This document shows, one piece after another, positions 27,454-36,875 of a stretch of 64,000 nt of DNA. The position numbers were made by a program, and so were the translations under genes. The notes under the pieces were generated by a model. The model ran no database searches. It was not told the origin of the DNA and saw nothing but the letters and a program-made list of their open reading frames with translations. The DNA comes from Cryobacterium sp. PH31-O1 (GTDB taxonomy: Bacteria > Actinomycetota > Actinomycetes > Actinomycetales > Microbacteriaceae), in NCBI RefSeq assembly GCF_030063455.1, contig NZ_JASITB010000002.1:62001-126000 (forward strand), in the 5' to 3' direction. Position 1 is the first letter of the stretch. Every line of letters starts with the position of its first letter.

Positions 27454-29229
27454 GTGTCACTCATAACGAAGGTCCTCATCGCCAACCGAGGCGAGATCGC
27501 CGTTCGGGTCATCCGTGCCGCGAAAGACAGTGGAATTCTCTCTGTCGCCGTTTACGCCGACCAGGATCGCGACTCCCTGCACGCCCGTCTCGCTGACGAG
27601 GCATACGGACTCGACGGCACCAGCGGCGCCGAAACCTACCTCGTCATCGACAAGATTTTGTCGATTGCGAGGCGCAGCGGCGCTGACGCCGTGCACCCCG
27701 GCTACGGCTTTCTGGCTGAGAACGCCGACTTCGCCCGCGCCGTTATCGGCGCAGGGCTGATCTGGATCGGGCCGTCGCCCGAAGCCATTGAGCAGCTCGG
27801 CGACAAGGTCTCGGCGCGTCACATCGCCGAAAAGGTCAACGCGCCGATGGCGCCAGGCACCCTGAATCCCTGCATCGACGCGGCCGAGGTGCTCGCCTTC
27901 GTCGACGTGCACGGACTGCCCGTTGCGATCAAGGCCGCCTTCGGTGGCGGTGGGCGTGGCCTCAAAGTAGCGCGCACCCGCGACGAAGTTGCCGAAATGT
28001 TCGACTCCGCCACCCGGGAGGCCATCACGGCCTTCGGTCGCGGCGAATGCTTCGTGGAGAAATACCTCGACTCCCCCCGCCACGTTGAGACCCAGTGTTT
28101 GGCCGATATGTACGGCAACGTCGTTGTCGTGTCGACCCGCGACTGCTCGCTGCAGCGCCGGCACCAGAAGCTCGTCGAAGAAGCGCCAGCACCCTTTCTC
28201 ACCGAGGCGCAGACCACCGAAATGTATCGGGCATCCAAGGCCATTCTGAAGGAGGTCGGCTACCTCGGTGCCGGCACCTGCGAGTTTCTCATCGGCCAGG
28301 ACGGTACGGTGTCGTTTCTCGAGGTCAACACCCGCCTGCAGGTCGAGCACACCGTCTCCGAAGAGGTCACCGGCATCGACCTGGTGCGCGAACAGTTCCG
28401 TCTGGCCGAGGGTGGCGAGCTGACCTACGGTGACCCCGCCCCGAAGGCGCACTCGTTTGAATTTCGCATCAACGGAGAGGATGCCGGCCGCGGCTTTCTG
28501 CCAGCGCCCGGCCCGGTACACGTGTTCAAGCCCGCGGGCGGCCCCGGCGTGCGCGTCGACACCGGTGTGCAGTCCGGCGATGTGATCAGCGGATCGTTCG
28601 ACTCGCTCATCGCCAAGCTCATCGTCACCGGCGCGACCCGCGAAGAGGCTCTGGAGCGTTCACGCCGGGCCCTCGACGAGTTCGAGGTGGCCGGCCTGCC
28701 GACCGTGCTGCCCTTTCACCGCAAGGTCGTACGCGACCCCGCCTTCGCACCGAGCGACGAAAAGCCCTTCACCGTCTTCACCCGTTGGATCGAGACTGAG
28801 TTCGAAAACGACATCGAACCGTGGAGCGGCAGCATGGAAGACGCCGCCGGCCCGCAGAAACGCCACAGCATCGTCGTGGAGGTGGAGGGACGCCGCATCG
28901 AGGTGACCCTGCCCACCCGGCTGCTGCCCGGCGGCGCGAGCGCCCGCTCGGTCGGTCCGGCGCCCAAGCGGCGCGGCGGCCTGCACTCCGTCGACACCGC
29001 CACCGGCGACGCGATCAAGGCCCCCATGCAGGCCACTATCGTGAAGCTGCTTGTGGCCGATGGGGACACCGTCGTCAAGGGCGACCTGCTGCTCGTGCTC
29101 GAAGCCATGAAAATGGAGCAGCCACTCGTGGCGCACCGCGACGGCACGGTCGCCATCGTGGCTGCTGTCGTGGGAGAAACCGTCTCCTCCGGCGCTGTCC
29201 TGCTCACGGTCACCGACACCGCCGCCTAG
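27454..29229 (+). CDS. accA: Acyl-CoA carboxylase alpha subunit (biotin carboxylase + BCCP)
   Basis: A 591-residue biotin-dependent carboxylase subunit. Residues 1-450 are an ATP-grasp biotin carboxylase: [22 protein letters not shown], the glycine-rich [12 protein letters not shown] loop, and [16 protein letters not shown]. The final about 75 residues are a biotinyl carrier with EAMKMEQP, whose Lys is biotinylated by BirA (18925). I chose GTG 27454 (reads [13 protein letters not shown]) because it matches the family N-terminus; GTG 27448 and ATG 27424 are in frame. It pairs with the beta and epsilon subunits upstream. Symbol by convention for actinobacteria. Confidence 0.9.
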   Translation: MSLITKVLIANRGEIAVRVIRAAKDSGILSVAVYADQDRDSLHARLADEAYGLDGTSGAETYLVIDKILSIARRSGADAVHPGYGFLAENADFARAVIGAGLIWIGPSPEAIEQLGDKVSARHIAEKVNAPMAPGTLNPCIDAAEVLAFVDVHGLPVAIKAAFGGGGRGLKVARTRDEVAEMFDSATREAITAFGRGECFVEKYLDSPRHVETQCLADMYGNVVVVSTRDCSLQRRHQKLVEEAPAPFLTEAQTTEMYRASKAILKEVGYLGAGTCEFLIGQDGTVSFLEVNTRLQVEHTVSEEVTGIDLVREQFRLAEGGELTYGDPAPKAHSFEFRINGEDAGRGFLPAPGPVHVFKPAGGPGVRVDTGVQSGDVISGSFDSLIAKLIVTGATREEALERSRRALDEFEVAGLPTVLPFHRKVVRDPAFAPSDEKPFTVFTRWIETEFENDIEPWSGSMEDAAGPQKRHSIVVEVEGRRIEVTLPTRLLPGGASARSVGPAPKRRGGLHSVDTATGDAIKAPMQATIVKLLVADGDTVVKGDLLLVLEAMKMEQPLVAHRDGTVAIVAAVVGETVSSGAVLLTVTDTAA

Positions 29230-29270
29230 TTGCTCCGGCACCCGCGGCGCCCTCGAAAACTGTCTCGACG

Positions 29271-30707
29271 TTAGAGAACGACGTGCATCGCGCGAGCGGC
29301 ATCCGTTATGGAACCGGTGAGCGAGGGGTAAACCGGGAAGGTGCGGGCGACCTCGTCGACGGTGAGCCGGTGTTCGACGGCGAGGGCGAGCGGAAAGATG
29401 AGCTCGCTGGCCTTGGGCGCTACGATGACGCCGCCGATGACGGTGCCGCTGCCGGTGCGGGCGAAGAGCTTGACGAAGCCGTCCTTGATTCCCATCATCT
29501 TGGCCCGCGGGTTTTGCGACAGGGGCAGCTTGTAGATCTCACCCTGGGCGAGTCCGTCTTCGATCTGCTTCTGGGTGTAGCCGACGGTGGCGATCTCGGG
29601 CTGGGTGAAGATGTTCGCGGCCACGTTGCGAATCTCGATCGGGTTGACGGTGTCGCCCATGGCGTGGAACACCGCGGTGCGGCCCATCATGGATGCCACG
29701 GAGGCGAGCGGGATCTCGGTCGTGCAGTCGCCGGCCGCGTAGATGTTCGGAATCGAGGTGCGGGCGACCCGGTTGACCTGGATGTGTCCGGAGTCGGTGA
29801 TCTGCACACCGGCCTGCTCGAGGCCAATGTTGGCGGTGTTCGGAATGGAGCCGACGGCGATGAGGCAGTGGCTGCCCTCGACCGTGCGTCCGTCTGCGAG
29901 CGTGGCGACCACGCCGGTCTTGGTGCGTTCCACCGAGGAGGCCCGCGACTTGGAGAGCACGATCATGCCGTTGCGCTTGAAGACGTTCTCGATCACGTTG
30001 GCGGCGTCGGCGTCTTCACCGGGCAGAACCTGGTCGCGGCTGGAGATGAGGGTGACCTTCGCGCCGAGGGCGCGGTAGGCCGAGGCAAACTCGGCGCCGG
30101 TCACTCCGGAGCCGACCACGATGAGATGCTCGGGAATGGCCCTGAGGTTGTAGAGCTGGGTCCAGGTGAGGATGCGCTCACCGTCGGGCATGGCAGATGC
30201 CAGCACTCGGGGGCTGGCTCCCACAGAGACGACGAGGGTGTCGGCATCGATGCGGTCGAAGTCGGTGGCTGTCGAGTCGCCCGAGGTGGCGACGATGATG
30301 CCGGTGGTGCCGTCGAGACGTCCGTGGCCCTGCACGTAGCGCACTCCGGCGCGAATGAGCGTGGCCTTCATGTCTTCGGACTGCTGGCGGGCCAGAGCGA
30401 GCAGGCGCTTGTTCACGGCTGCCAGGTTGATGGCCACTTCAGGGCGCAGCGGTTTGCCGGTTTCGCCGCGCACAAAGAACTGCACACCGAGGTCGGTGGC
30501 CTCGCCGATCGAGTTCGAGGCCTCGGCCGTGGCGATGAGGGATTTTGAGGGAACGACATCCGTGATCACGGCCGAACCGCCGACACCGACGCTTTCAATC
30601 AGGGTGACGTCGGCACCCTGCTGTGCTCCGGCGATGGCCGCTTCGTATCCGCCGGGCCCACCGCCCAGTACCGCGATGCGCTGCTTGCGTTCGAACTCAT
30701 AGGCCAT
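29271..30707 (-). CDS. NAD(P)H-quinone-type flavoprotein dehydrogenase (LpdA-like)
   Basis: A 478-residue pyridine nucleotide-disulfide oxidoreductase fold protein. FAD-binding GGGPGGYEAAIAG at the N-terminus, NAD-binding VVGSGVTGAEFASAYRALG in the middle, and the dimerisation domain FTQPEIATVGYTQKQIEDG near the end. In place of the CxxxxC redox pair of lipoamide dehydrogenases it has GVGGSAVITDVVPSKSLIA, as in mycobacterial LpdA (Rv3303c), so disulfide chemistry is not possible and quinone reduction is more likely. The start at 30707 gives the family N-terminus MAYEFERKQRIAVLG. Confidence 0.85.
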   Translation of the reverse strand: MAYEFERKQRIAVLGGGPGGYEAAIAGAQQGADVTLIESVGVGGSAVITDVVPSKSLIATAEASNSIGEATDLGVQFFVRGETGKPLRPEVAINLAAVNKRLLALARQQSEDMKATLIRAGVRYVQGHGRLDGTTGIIVATSGDSTATDFDRIDADTLVVSVGASPRVLASAMPDGERILTWTQLYNLRAIPEHLIVVGSGVTGAEFASAYRALGAKVTLISSRDQVLPGEDADAANVIENVFKRNGMIVLSKSRASSVERTKTGVVATLADGRTVEGSHCLIAVGSIPNTANIGLEQAGVQITDSGHIQVNRVARTSIPNIYAAGDCTTEIPLASVASMMGRTAVFHAMGDTVNPIEIRNVAANIFTQPEIATVGYTQKQIEDGLAQGEIYKLPLSQNPRAKMMGIKDGFVKLFARTGSGTVIGGVIVAPKASELIFPLALAVEHRLTVDEVARTFPVYPSLTGSITDAARAMHVVL

Positions 30708-30877
30708 GTAGTCCATTCTCGCGGCCCGCGCACTCCGCACAAAACCGTCTGCCCGCCCGCACCGCGCGGTTTGTCCCCCGAAAAGGGCGAAAACGCACCG
30801 ATTGGGCGTCTCCGCGCCCGTTCGGCGCGCCGATGAGCAGAATTCGCGCAGAATCTCCACGCCCGCACCGGGGGTTC

Positions 30878-30889
30878 TAGAGTAGTGAA
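30878..30889 (+). promoter_or_regulatory. Leaderless -10 box of the purine nucleoside phosphorylase gene
   Basis: TAGAGT (30878-30883) followed by 6 bases and the ATG at 30890. It is the same arrangement as upstream of accD, vapB and rmlC, so transcription probably starts at the start codon. Confidence 0.45.
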
Positions 30890-31723
30890 ATGTTCACGAA
30901 CGAGATCAACCCGTTAGACCTGCCCGAAACAGATCCGTTCGAGGCGGCACGGTCAGCCGCCGCGGAGATTGCCGGTATCACGGGCGTGCCACGGCACGAC
31001 ATCGCTCTCACGCTCGGCAGCGGCTGGGCCAAAGCCGCCGACCTGATCGGCGAGACCACGCACACCGTGGCCGCCGCGGACATCACCGGCTTCAGCGCCC
31101 CCGCGCTGGCCGGTCACGCCGGCACGCTGCGCTCCATTTTGTTGCCCGGCGGCAAACGCGCGCTCGTGATCGGCGCCCGCACCCACTACTACGAGGGCCA
31201 CGGTGTACGCCGGGTCGTGCACAGTGTGCGCACGGCGGCGGCGACCGGAGCGACGACGATGATATTGACCAACGGGGCCGGCGGCATCCGTGAATCGTGG
31301 ACGCCGGGAACCCCGGTTTTGATCAGCGACCACATCAACCTGACCTTTGATTCACCCCTCGAGGGCGCGACCTTCGTTGACCTGACCGACCTGTACTCGC
31401 AGCGGCTGCGCGACCTGGCACGCGGAATCGACCCGACCCTCGATGAGGGTGTGTACTGCCAATTTCGCGGCCCGCACTATGAGACACCGGCCGAGGTGCA
31501 GATGGCCAAGACCATCGGCGGCCACATCGTGGGGATGTCGACCGCGCTCGAGGCCATCGCGGCCCGTCAGGCCGGTATGGAGGTGCTGGGTCTCTCACTC
31601 ATCACGAACCTCGCGGCCGGCATTTCGAAGACTCCGCTCAGCCACGGCGAAGTGATCGAGGCCGGTGCGCTCGCTGAACCGGTGATCAGCGCCCTCCTCG
31701 CGCGGATCGTGGCCGCACTGTGA
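30890..31723 (+). CDS. Purine-nucleoside phosphorylase (trimeric type)
   Basis: A 277-residue PNP that splits inosine or guanosine with phosphate into base and ribose-1-phosphate. Landmarks: TLGSGWAKAADLI (phosphate-binding Ser), the RTHYYEGHGVRRVVHSVR segment (phosphate-binding Arg/His), LTNGAGGIRESWTPGTP, and the purine-site QFRGPHYETPAEVQM with its Glu/Tyr. The next gene overlaps its stop (GTGA) and encodes a phosphosugar mutase that can convert ribose-1-phosphate to ribose-5-phosphate, a coherent salvage operon. Confidence 0.92.
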   Translation: MFTNEINPLDLPETDPFEAARSAAAEIAGITGVPRHDIALTLGSGWAKAADLIGETTHTVAAADITGFSAPALAGHAGTLRSILLPGGKRALVIGARTHYYEGHGVRRVVHSVRTAAATGATTMILTNGAGGIRESWTPGTPVLISDHINLTFDSPLEGATFVDLTDLYSQRLRDLARGIDPTLDEGVYCQFRGPHYETPAEVQMAKTIGGHIVGMSTALEAIAARQAGMEVLGLSLITNLAAGISKTPLSHGEVIEAGALAEPVISALLARIVAAL

Positions 31724-33789
31724 CCGGCCAGGGCGAGCGCGGGTCGAAAGATGAGCTCCCGGCCGAGCGCACCGGCGGCCGCCACTCCGGCCCGCCCGCT
31801 GCCGCAGGGGATGCCGTGCCCGCTGCTGCGCCCGCTACGGCAGCGGATGCCGTGCCGCGCGTCACCGACGCCGATGCTGCCGATGAGGCCCAGACTCCAA
31901 CCCGCGCCTTGCCGATCGTTTCCGACCACGACGATGCCGCCTCGGATGCCGGTCAAACCATCGCGCAGAACAGCGATGACGACAACTTCGAACCGACGGT
32001 CGCCATTGCGACGATCACTTCGGACAGCGCCGGGGACGACGACGTCGCCACCGCTCCGGTCGCCCAGGAGACCCCGCTGGCCTCGACCGACCGCACCACG
32101 GCGCTGTTGCAAGCGGCCAGGGCCTGGCTCAACCAGGATCCCGACCCGGAGACTCAGGCGCAGCTGCGCGCGCTGATCAACGCCGTCGACGACGGCGACA
32201 CCGTAGCTTTGTCGAACCTGCACTCCCGCTTCGACACCCGACTGGCTTTCGGCACGGCCGGGCTGCGCGGCGAAATCTCCGCCGGCCCGAACCGCATGAA
32301 CCGGGTGCTCGTCTCGCAGGCCGCGGCTGGCCTCGCCACCTACCTGCGGCGGCGTGCCGCCCCCGGCGTGACACCGTCGGTCGTCATCGGCTATGACGGA
32401 CGCAAGAATTCCCACGTTTTCGCGACCGACACGGCGGCGATCATGGCGGGCGCGGGGGTGCGCGCCATCCTCTTGCCGCGGTTGCTGCCAACGCCCGTGC
32501 TGGCCTTCGCGGTGCGACACCTCGACGCGAGTTGCGGTGTGATGGTGACCGCCTCGCACAACCCGCCAAATGATAACGGTTATAAGGTCTACCTGGGCGG
32601 CGTGAACAACGGCGCGCAAATCGTCGCCCCCGACGACAAGGCCATCTCAGACGAGATTCTGCGCGTCGCCGCCGACGAACACGTGCCGCACCTGCCGCGC
32701 GGCGTCTACGAGACCGCCGAAGAAGACGTTGTGCTCGCCTACATCGCTGCAACAGCCGGCATCGCCCACCAGCCGCGCGCGCAGGTGAACGCCGTGTACA
32801 CCGCCATGCACGGCGTTGGCTGGGACACCACCCGCCGGGTGCTCGAGAAGGCCGGTTTCGACCTGCCGACCCTCGTCGACGCGCAGATCGCCCCCGACGC
32901 CGCTTTTCCGACCGTGGCCTTTCCGAACCCGGAGGAGCCCGGCGCGATGGATCTCGCCTACGAGACCGCGCGGGAGGTGAGCGCCGAACTCATCATCGCC
33001 AACGATCCGGATGCTGACCGCCTTGCCGTGGCCATCCCCGACGTGTCCAGCGCGAACGGTTTTCGGCGGTTGAGCGGCAACGAGGTCGGCGCCATTCTCG
33101 GCTGGCGGGCCGCCGCACTCGCCGCCTCGCCCGATCTCGATGCCGGTCCCACCGCTGACACCGGCGCGCTCGCCTGCTCGATCGTGTCAACACCGGCGCT
33201 GCACGCGGTAGCGGATGCCTACGGCCTGCGATTCGTCGAGACCCTCACCGGCTTCAAATGGGTATCCCGGGTGCCGGGGCTGGTTTACGGCTTCGAAGAG
33301 GCCCTGGGCTACCTGGTGAACCCGGAGACCGTGCGCGACAAGGACGGCATCTCGGCCGCCGTCGCGCTGCTCTCGCTCGTGAGCGACCTCAAGGCGGAGG
33401 GCACCACCCTCGCCGGCTATCTCGACCGCTTCAGTGAGAAATTCGGACACTTCGCCTCGGGCCAGATCTCGGTGCGGGTCAGCGAGCTGTCGACCATTGC
33501 ACTCGTGATGACGCGGCTGCGGGAGTCCCCGCCGACCCACATCGGCCGCATTCGCGTCGACGAGATCGACGATTTTCGGTGGGGGTTCGGCGACCTGCCG
33601 CCGAGTGACGTGTTGCGCATCCGTTTGACCGATGGGTCACGCGTGATGGTGCGCCCGAGTGGTACCGAACCGAAGCTCAAGGTGTACATCGACACGCGCA
33701 GCACGGTCGGCACCCTGGTGGAGCGACGGTCGGCCGCTCAGGCCGCGCTGGACGAACTCGAGCGAGGCATGCACGCGCTGATCTCGTAG
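31720..33789 (+). CDS. Phosphosugar mutase (phosphopentomutase/phosphoglucomutase) with long N-terminal extension
   Basis: A 689-residue alpha-D-phosphohexomutase family enzyme. The catalytic domain starts near residue 128 (LLQAARAWLNQDPDPE), with FGTAGLRGEISAGPNRMN, the phosphoserine loop TASHNPPND (Ser279), the metal loop NDPDADRLAVAIP, the sugar loop GFEEALGYLV and the phosphate loop RPSGTEPKLKVYI. All four functional loops are present. The first about 125 residues are Ala/Asp/Pro-rich, probably disordered, and not part of the family; no downstream start with an SD was found, so the extension seems real. In this operon it most likely handles ribose-1-phosphate from PNP. Confidence 0.85.
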   Translation: MTGQGERGSKDELPAERTGGRHSGPPAAAGDAVPAAAPATAADAVPRVTDADAADEAQTPTRALPIVSDHDDAASDAGQTIAQNSDDDNFEPTVAIATITSDSAGDDDVATAPVAQETPLASTDRTTALLQAARAWLNQDPDPETQAQLRALINAVDDGDTVALSNLHSRFDTRLAFGTAGLRGEISAGPNRMNRVLVSQAAAGLATYLRRRAAPGVTPSVVIGYDGRKNSHVFATDTAAIMAGAGVRAILLPRLLPTPVLAFAVRHLDASCGVMVTASHNPPNDNGYKVYLGGVNNGAQIVAPDDKAISDEILRVAADEHVPHLPRGVYETAEEDVVLAYIAATAGIAHQPRAQVNAVYTAMHGVGWDTTRRVLEKAGFDLPTLVDAQIAPDAAFPTVAFPNPEEPGAMDLAYETAREVSAELIIANDPDADRLAVAIPDVSSANGFRRLSGNEVGAILGWRAAALAASPDLDAGPTADTGALACSIVSTPALHAVADAYGLRFVETLTGFKWVSRVPGLVYGFEEALGYLVNPETVRDKDGISAAVALLSLVSDLKAEGTTLAGYLDRFSEKFGHFASGQISVRVSELSTIALVMTRLRESPPTHIGRIRVDEIDDFRWGFGDLPPSDVLRIRLTDGSRVMVRPSGTEPKLKVYIDTRSTVGTLVERRSAAQAALDELERGMHALIS

Positions 33790-33843
33790 GTGGACTGACC
33801 TGGTGTTGGCGGCATCCATTCGCCGGGCCCACCGTACGACCCT

Positions 33844-33892
33844 GGGCCCAGTTTATAAACTGGGCCGGGGGACGGGGCCCGGGCCCCGTCCG
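33844..33892. repeat. GC-rich double-palindrome repeat, copy 2
   Basis: The 22-base palindrome with half-site GGCCCAGTTTA lies at 33845-33866, followed by the GC palindrome with half-site GGACGGGGCCC at 33870-33891. The left GC palindrome seen in copy 1 is missing. It sits between the mutase gene (plus) and the PTS IIB gene (minus), again where two transcription units converge. Confidence 0.85.
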
Positions 33893-33919
33893 CAAAGAGG
33901 GGGGCTCGACTGACGGGCG

Positions 33920-34195
33920 CTAGGAACCTAGCGCGACTTCGAGCTTGGCAACGAGTTCGTCGACGTCGAAGTAGTTGTTGATGACGATCACGTCGGCGTT
34001 GGTCTTACCGATGGCATCGACGAGCTCGGATGAGGTCAGAATGACCTGCGCGTCGGCAGCGGCGGCACGCACGCCGGCGACATCCGTGGCCTGCACGCTC
34101 GCCTCAATGCCGAGACGGTCGAGGGCGCGCTCGGCGTTGACCTTGAGAATGGCCGAGGTACCGAGCCCGATGCCGCACATTACGACGATCTTCAT
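33920..34195 (-). CDS. PTS system EIIB component
   Basis: A 91-residue protein. MKIVVMCGIGLGTSAILKVNAERAL has the N-terminal phosphocysteine (Cys8 in CGIGLGTS) of lactose/ascorbate-type EIIB domains. A complete Rossmann-like fold is predicted. It follows the EIIA gene by 19 bases. No EIIC permease is adjacent: the neighbours are a mutase and adenosine deaminase, so the transporter must be encoded elsewhere or the pair has another use. Confidence 0.82.
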   Translation of the reverse strand: MKIVVMCGIGLGTSAILKVNAERALDRLGIEASVQATDVAGVRAAAADAQVILTSSELVDAIGKTNADVIVINNYFDVDELVAKLEVALGS

Positions 34196-34214
34196 GCGCG
34201 TACCGTCAGCGCGG

Positions 34215-34670
34215 TCATGAGGGTGCTTCGGTCTGCTCGAACACGCTCTGCACGAAATCCGCGGTTGTCGCGCCGGCGAGAGCCGGGATCACCTTCGGGT
34301 CGTTGAACACGTTGGCGAGTTCGGCGACAAATTGCAGGTGGTTGTCAGCGCCGGTCACGGCCAGGCCGACAACCACGCTGACCGGGTCGTTGTGCGGGTG
34401 TCCGAAGGCGACCGGCTCGGCGAGGGTGACGACGCAGAGTCCGTCGGTGAGAACATCCGCTCCCGGGCGGGCATGCGCAAGCGCCAGGCCGGGCGCGATC
34501 ACGATGTAGGCACCGAATTCACGAATCACCTTGATCATGCGATCGGTGTAAGCGGATGTCGTCGCGCCGGAACGCACGAGGGCGTCACCGGCCGCCGTGA
34601 TGGCGGCCGGCCAGTCGGCAGCGTGCGCGCCGATCGTGATGGCGTCGAGGGGAAGATGCGGCAGTGGCAT
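34215..34670 (-). CDS. PTS system EIIA component (mannitol/fructose/ascorbate type)
   Basis: A 151-residue phosphocarrier. The phosphorylated His sits in IAPGLALAHARPGADVL, the type II EIIA active-site region. ATG 34670 follows GAAAGA; an in-frame TTG four codons upstream is less likely. It would receive phosphate from HPr and pass it to EIIB (Cys8). The gene lies directly downstream of adenosine deaminase (38 bases), suggesting an add-EIIA-EIIB operon. Confidence 0.82.
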   Translation of the reverse strand: MPLPHLPLDAITIGAHAADWPAAITAAGDALVRSGATTSAYTDRMIKVIREFGAYIVIAPGLALAHARPGADVLTDGLCVVTLAEPVAFGHPHNDPVSVVVGLAVTGADNHLQFVAELANVFNDPKVIPALAGATTADFVQSVFEQTEAPS

Positions 34671-34708
34671 TTTTTCTTTCAATTATTCAGGGGCGAGCCA
34701 GGCCGGCG

Positions 34709-35827
34709 TCAGGCGTCGCCGAAGCCGGCTTCAATGGTTTCGACCAGTTCTTCGCGGTCTTCCAGGGGCAGGAACGCCGCGTGGGCGGCGTTCAGCTGGA
34801 AGGTCTCCAGATCGCCCAGGTCGTAGCCGAACGCGTCGGAGAGCAGGGCGAGTTCCTGGGTGAGGGTCGTGTCGCTCATCAGGCGGTTGTCGGTGTTGAC
34901 GGTGACCTTGAAACCGAGCTGGTAGAGCAGGTCGAACGGGTGGTCGAACAGCTCCTGGCCCCACGCGGCGACCGCTCCGGTCTGCAGGTTCGAGGACGGA
35001 CTCAGTTCGAGGGTGATCTCGCGGTCGCGCACCCACTGGGCCACCGGGCCGAGGGTGACGAAAGTATTGTCGTCGTCCTGGCGTTCAATGGTGACGTCTT
35101 CGGCGAGCCGCACACCGTGGCCGAGGCGCTGCGCGCGACCGTCGAACAGGGCGCCGCGGATGCTGTCGAGACCATCAGCCTCGCCGGCGTGCACGGTTGC
35201 CGGCATGAATTCACGGGCCAGCAGGTCGAAGGCGGCGCGATGGTTGCCGGCCGGGAATCCGGCCTCGGCGCCGGCGATGTCGAACCCGACGACGCCGTCA
35301 AAGCGGTAGCGCACGGCAAGTTCGGCGATTTCGAGTGAGCGGTTGGCGTGGCGCATGGCGGTGATGAGCTGACCGATGCGAATGCTGCGGCCGGACTCTT
35401 CGACGTTCTCGATGCCGGCTTCGATGCCGTCCTGCACGGCTTCGACGACCTCGTTGAGGGTGAGTCCGCGGGCGAGGTGCTGTTCGGGAGCCCAACGAAT
35501 CTCGCCGTAGATGACGCCGTCCGCGGCTAAGTCCTCGACGAATTCGCGGGCGACCCGGCTCAGGCCCTCGCGGGTCTGCATCACGGCGGTCGTAACGTCG
35601 AAGGTCTTGAGGTATTCCACGAGCGAGCCCGCATTGGCCTGGTCGGCGAACCATTCGCCGAGCGCGTCGGCATCCGTTGTGGGAAGCACGAAACCGATGG
35701 AGTCGGCCAGTTCGATGATGGACTGCGGGCGCAGGCCGCCGTCGAGGTGGTCGTGCAGCGAAACCTTGGGCAGGGTGTTGATGCTCGTGCCGCCGCCGGG
35801 CATGAGGAATTCCTCGATCAAAGTCAT
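34709..35827 (-). CDS. add: Adenosine deaminase
   Basis: A 372-residue metal-dependent deaminase converting adenosine to inosine, the substrate of the PNP encoded nearby. Zn ligands in LHDHLDGGLRP (HxH), the VHAGEADG region and the ALTVNTDNRLMSDTTL-type metal/Asp region are in place; SPSSNLQTGAV is another family motif. An SD (GAGGAG) lies 9 bases before ATG 35827, adding about 14 residues to the usual N-terminus. First gene of the add-PTS unit. Confidence 0.92.
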   Translation of the reverse strand: MTLIEEFLMPGGGTSINTLPKVSLHDHLDGGLRPQSIIELADSIGFVLPTTDADALGEWFADQANAGSLVEYLKTFDVTTAVMQTREGLSRVAREFVEDLAADGVIYGEIRWAPEQHLARGLTLNEVVEAVQDGIEAGIENVEESGRSIRIGQLITAMRHANRSLEIAELAVRYRFDGVVGFDIAGAEAGFPAGNHRAAFDLLAREFMPATVHAGEADGLDSIRGALFDGRAQRLGHGVRLAEDVTIERQDDDNTFVTLGPVAQWVRDREITLELSPSSNLQTGAVAAWGQELFDHPFDLLYQLGFKVTVNTDNRLMSDTTLTQELALLSDAFGYDLGDLETFQLNAAHAAFLPLEDREELVETIEAGFGDA

Positions 35828-36035
35828 ACGAACAAGCTCCTCGGTACGGGGGCGGATGTGAACTACAACCGCGCGCCCAGCTTATCGGAGCGGCTCTGAA
35901 CGGACCATGAGAAATGCGTCGAGCGGATTCCGCCATAACCAGCGGCGCTGCCCGGCCGCCGCGGATCGTTCTGGCGAACGCCGGGTGACCCGCCCGGACG
36001 GTTGACGGCCGCTCGGAACAGCAACCAGTGCGGGG

Positions 36036-36665
36036 CTACTCCAGGGAGTCCCGGCGCCAGAGGCGCGCGCAGGCGGTGAATTCGGCTGCGGTCGTCGAGA
36101 ACCGCAACGCCCGGGTGGTCAACTCGGAGGAACGATGCGGTTCGGTCAGTTCAAGGTCGTCTGCGATGCTCGCCGCACCGACCGCGGTGACCCGGCAGTA
36201 GGCCGCGCCACGATCCAGCGCGACGGCAAAATCCCCAATGAACAAGCCGCGCAGAATTTCATCGGCCAGCACCATGATCTCGGCCGGACCGGTGGGCACC
36301 GCGGCGCCCGCGACGAGCGGGTCGATCGTGGCGGCAGCATCCGTTCCCCGTTGGTAGAGGTAGGCGCACCCCTCGGGATCCTGCCGAATCAGCATGCGGA
36401 TGAGGTAGATGCGCCAGAGCGCGCCCGGCAGGCTGCGTGGCGCGGCCCGCGACCACAGCTCGGCGACCGCGTCGATGCCGTTTTCGTCGGTGTAGGCGAC
36501 CAGGCGCTCGACCGTCTCCGGGTCGGGGTCGTTGCGCACCCGGTTGAGCACGGCCTGCGCGGTCTCGTGCGCGACGCGGCTGATGGAAGCCGGATCGTCG
36601 CCGCCCTGGAAGGCCTCGAATTTGTTCGCGGAGAACAGGGTGGGCTTGTGAAAATTCTCGGCCAC
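36036..36665 (-). CDS. Conserved actinobacterial protein, function unknown
   Basis: A 209-residue mostly helical protein without signal peptide or membrane segment. The start is GTG 36665, supported by AAGGAG 8 bases upstream; upstream in-frame sequence is not needed. It contains a Trp/Tyr-rich middle (LWRIYLIRMLIRQDPEG) and no motif that I can assign. Similar proteins are sometimes labelled DNA-binding in related genomes; I cannot confirm that. It stands alone upstream of tRNA-Lys. Confidence 0.55.
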   Translation of the reverse strand: MAENFHKPTLFSANKFEAFQGGDDPASISRVAHETAQAVLNRVRNDPDPETVERLVAYTDENGIDAVAELWSRAAPRSLPGALWRIYLIRMLIRQDPEGCAYLYQRGTDAAATIDPLVAGAAVPTGPAEIMVLADEILRGLFIGDFAVALDRGAAYCRVTAVGAASIADDLELTEPHRSSELTTRALRFSTTAAEFTACARLWRRDSLE

Positions 36666-36760
36666 GGCGGGTTCTCCTTCGGGTTTTATCGGCTGGTTTT
36701 TGCTGCCCTCCACGCTACCCAGAAAAGCTGAGCGCGAATCCACGGTAGATTAGAACACAC

Positions 36761-36833
36761 GGGCCTCTAGCTCAGTTGGTAGAGCAAAGGACTTTTAATC
36801 CTTGGGTCGTCGGTTCGAGCCCGACGGGGCCCA
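36761..36833 (+). tRNA. tRNA-Lys (anticodon TTT)
   Basis: A 73-base cloverleaf: acceptor GGGCCTC pairs with GGGGCCC (one T-G wobble), the D arm follows, the anticodon arm AAGGA-CTTTTAA-TCCTT carries TTT, and the T arm GTCGGTTCGAGCCCGAC is canonical; the discriminator base is A and no CCA is encoded. From 36796 onwards its sequence is the left 41-base repeat of the integrated element, so the 3' half comes from the element but the gene is intact. Confidence 0.96.
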
Positions 36834-36836
36834 CAA
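36796..36836 (+). repeat. attL core (41-base direct repeat, inside tRNA-Lys)
   Basis: Begins at TAATCCTTGGGTCG in the anticodon 3' arm and runs to CCCACAA just past the tRNA end. Identical to 46791-46831. Integration here keeps the tRNA functional because the element carries the 3' part of the gene. Confidence 0.95.
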
Positions 36837-36875
36837 AACCCGCGTAAAGACGCGGAAGTCGGGGCACGAACAGAG

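Noticed and set aside
33844..33892. Insertion sequence remnant
   Set aside because: There is no transposase fragment and no target-site duplication visible; the structure is a pair of short palindromes repeated elsewhere at gene ends.
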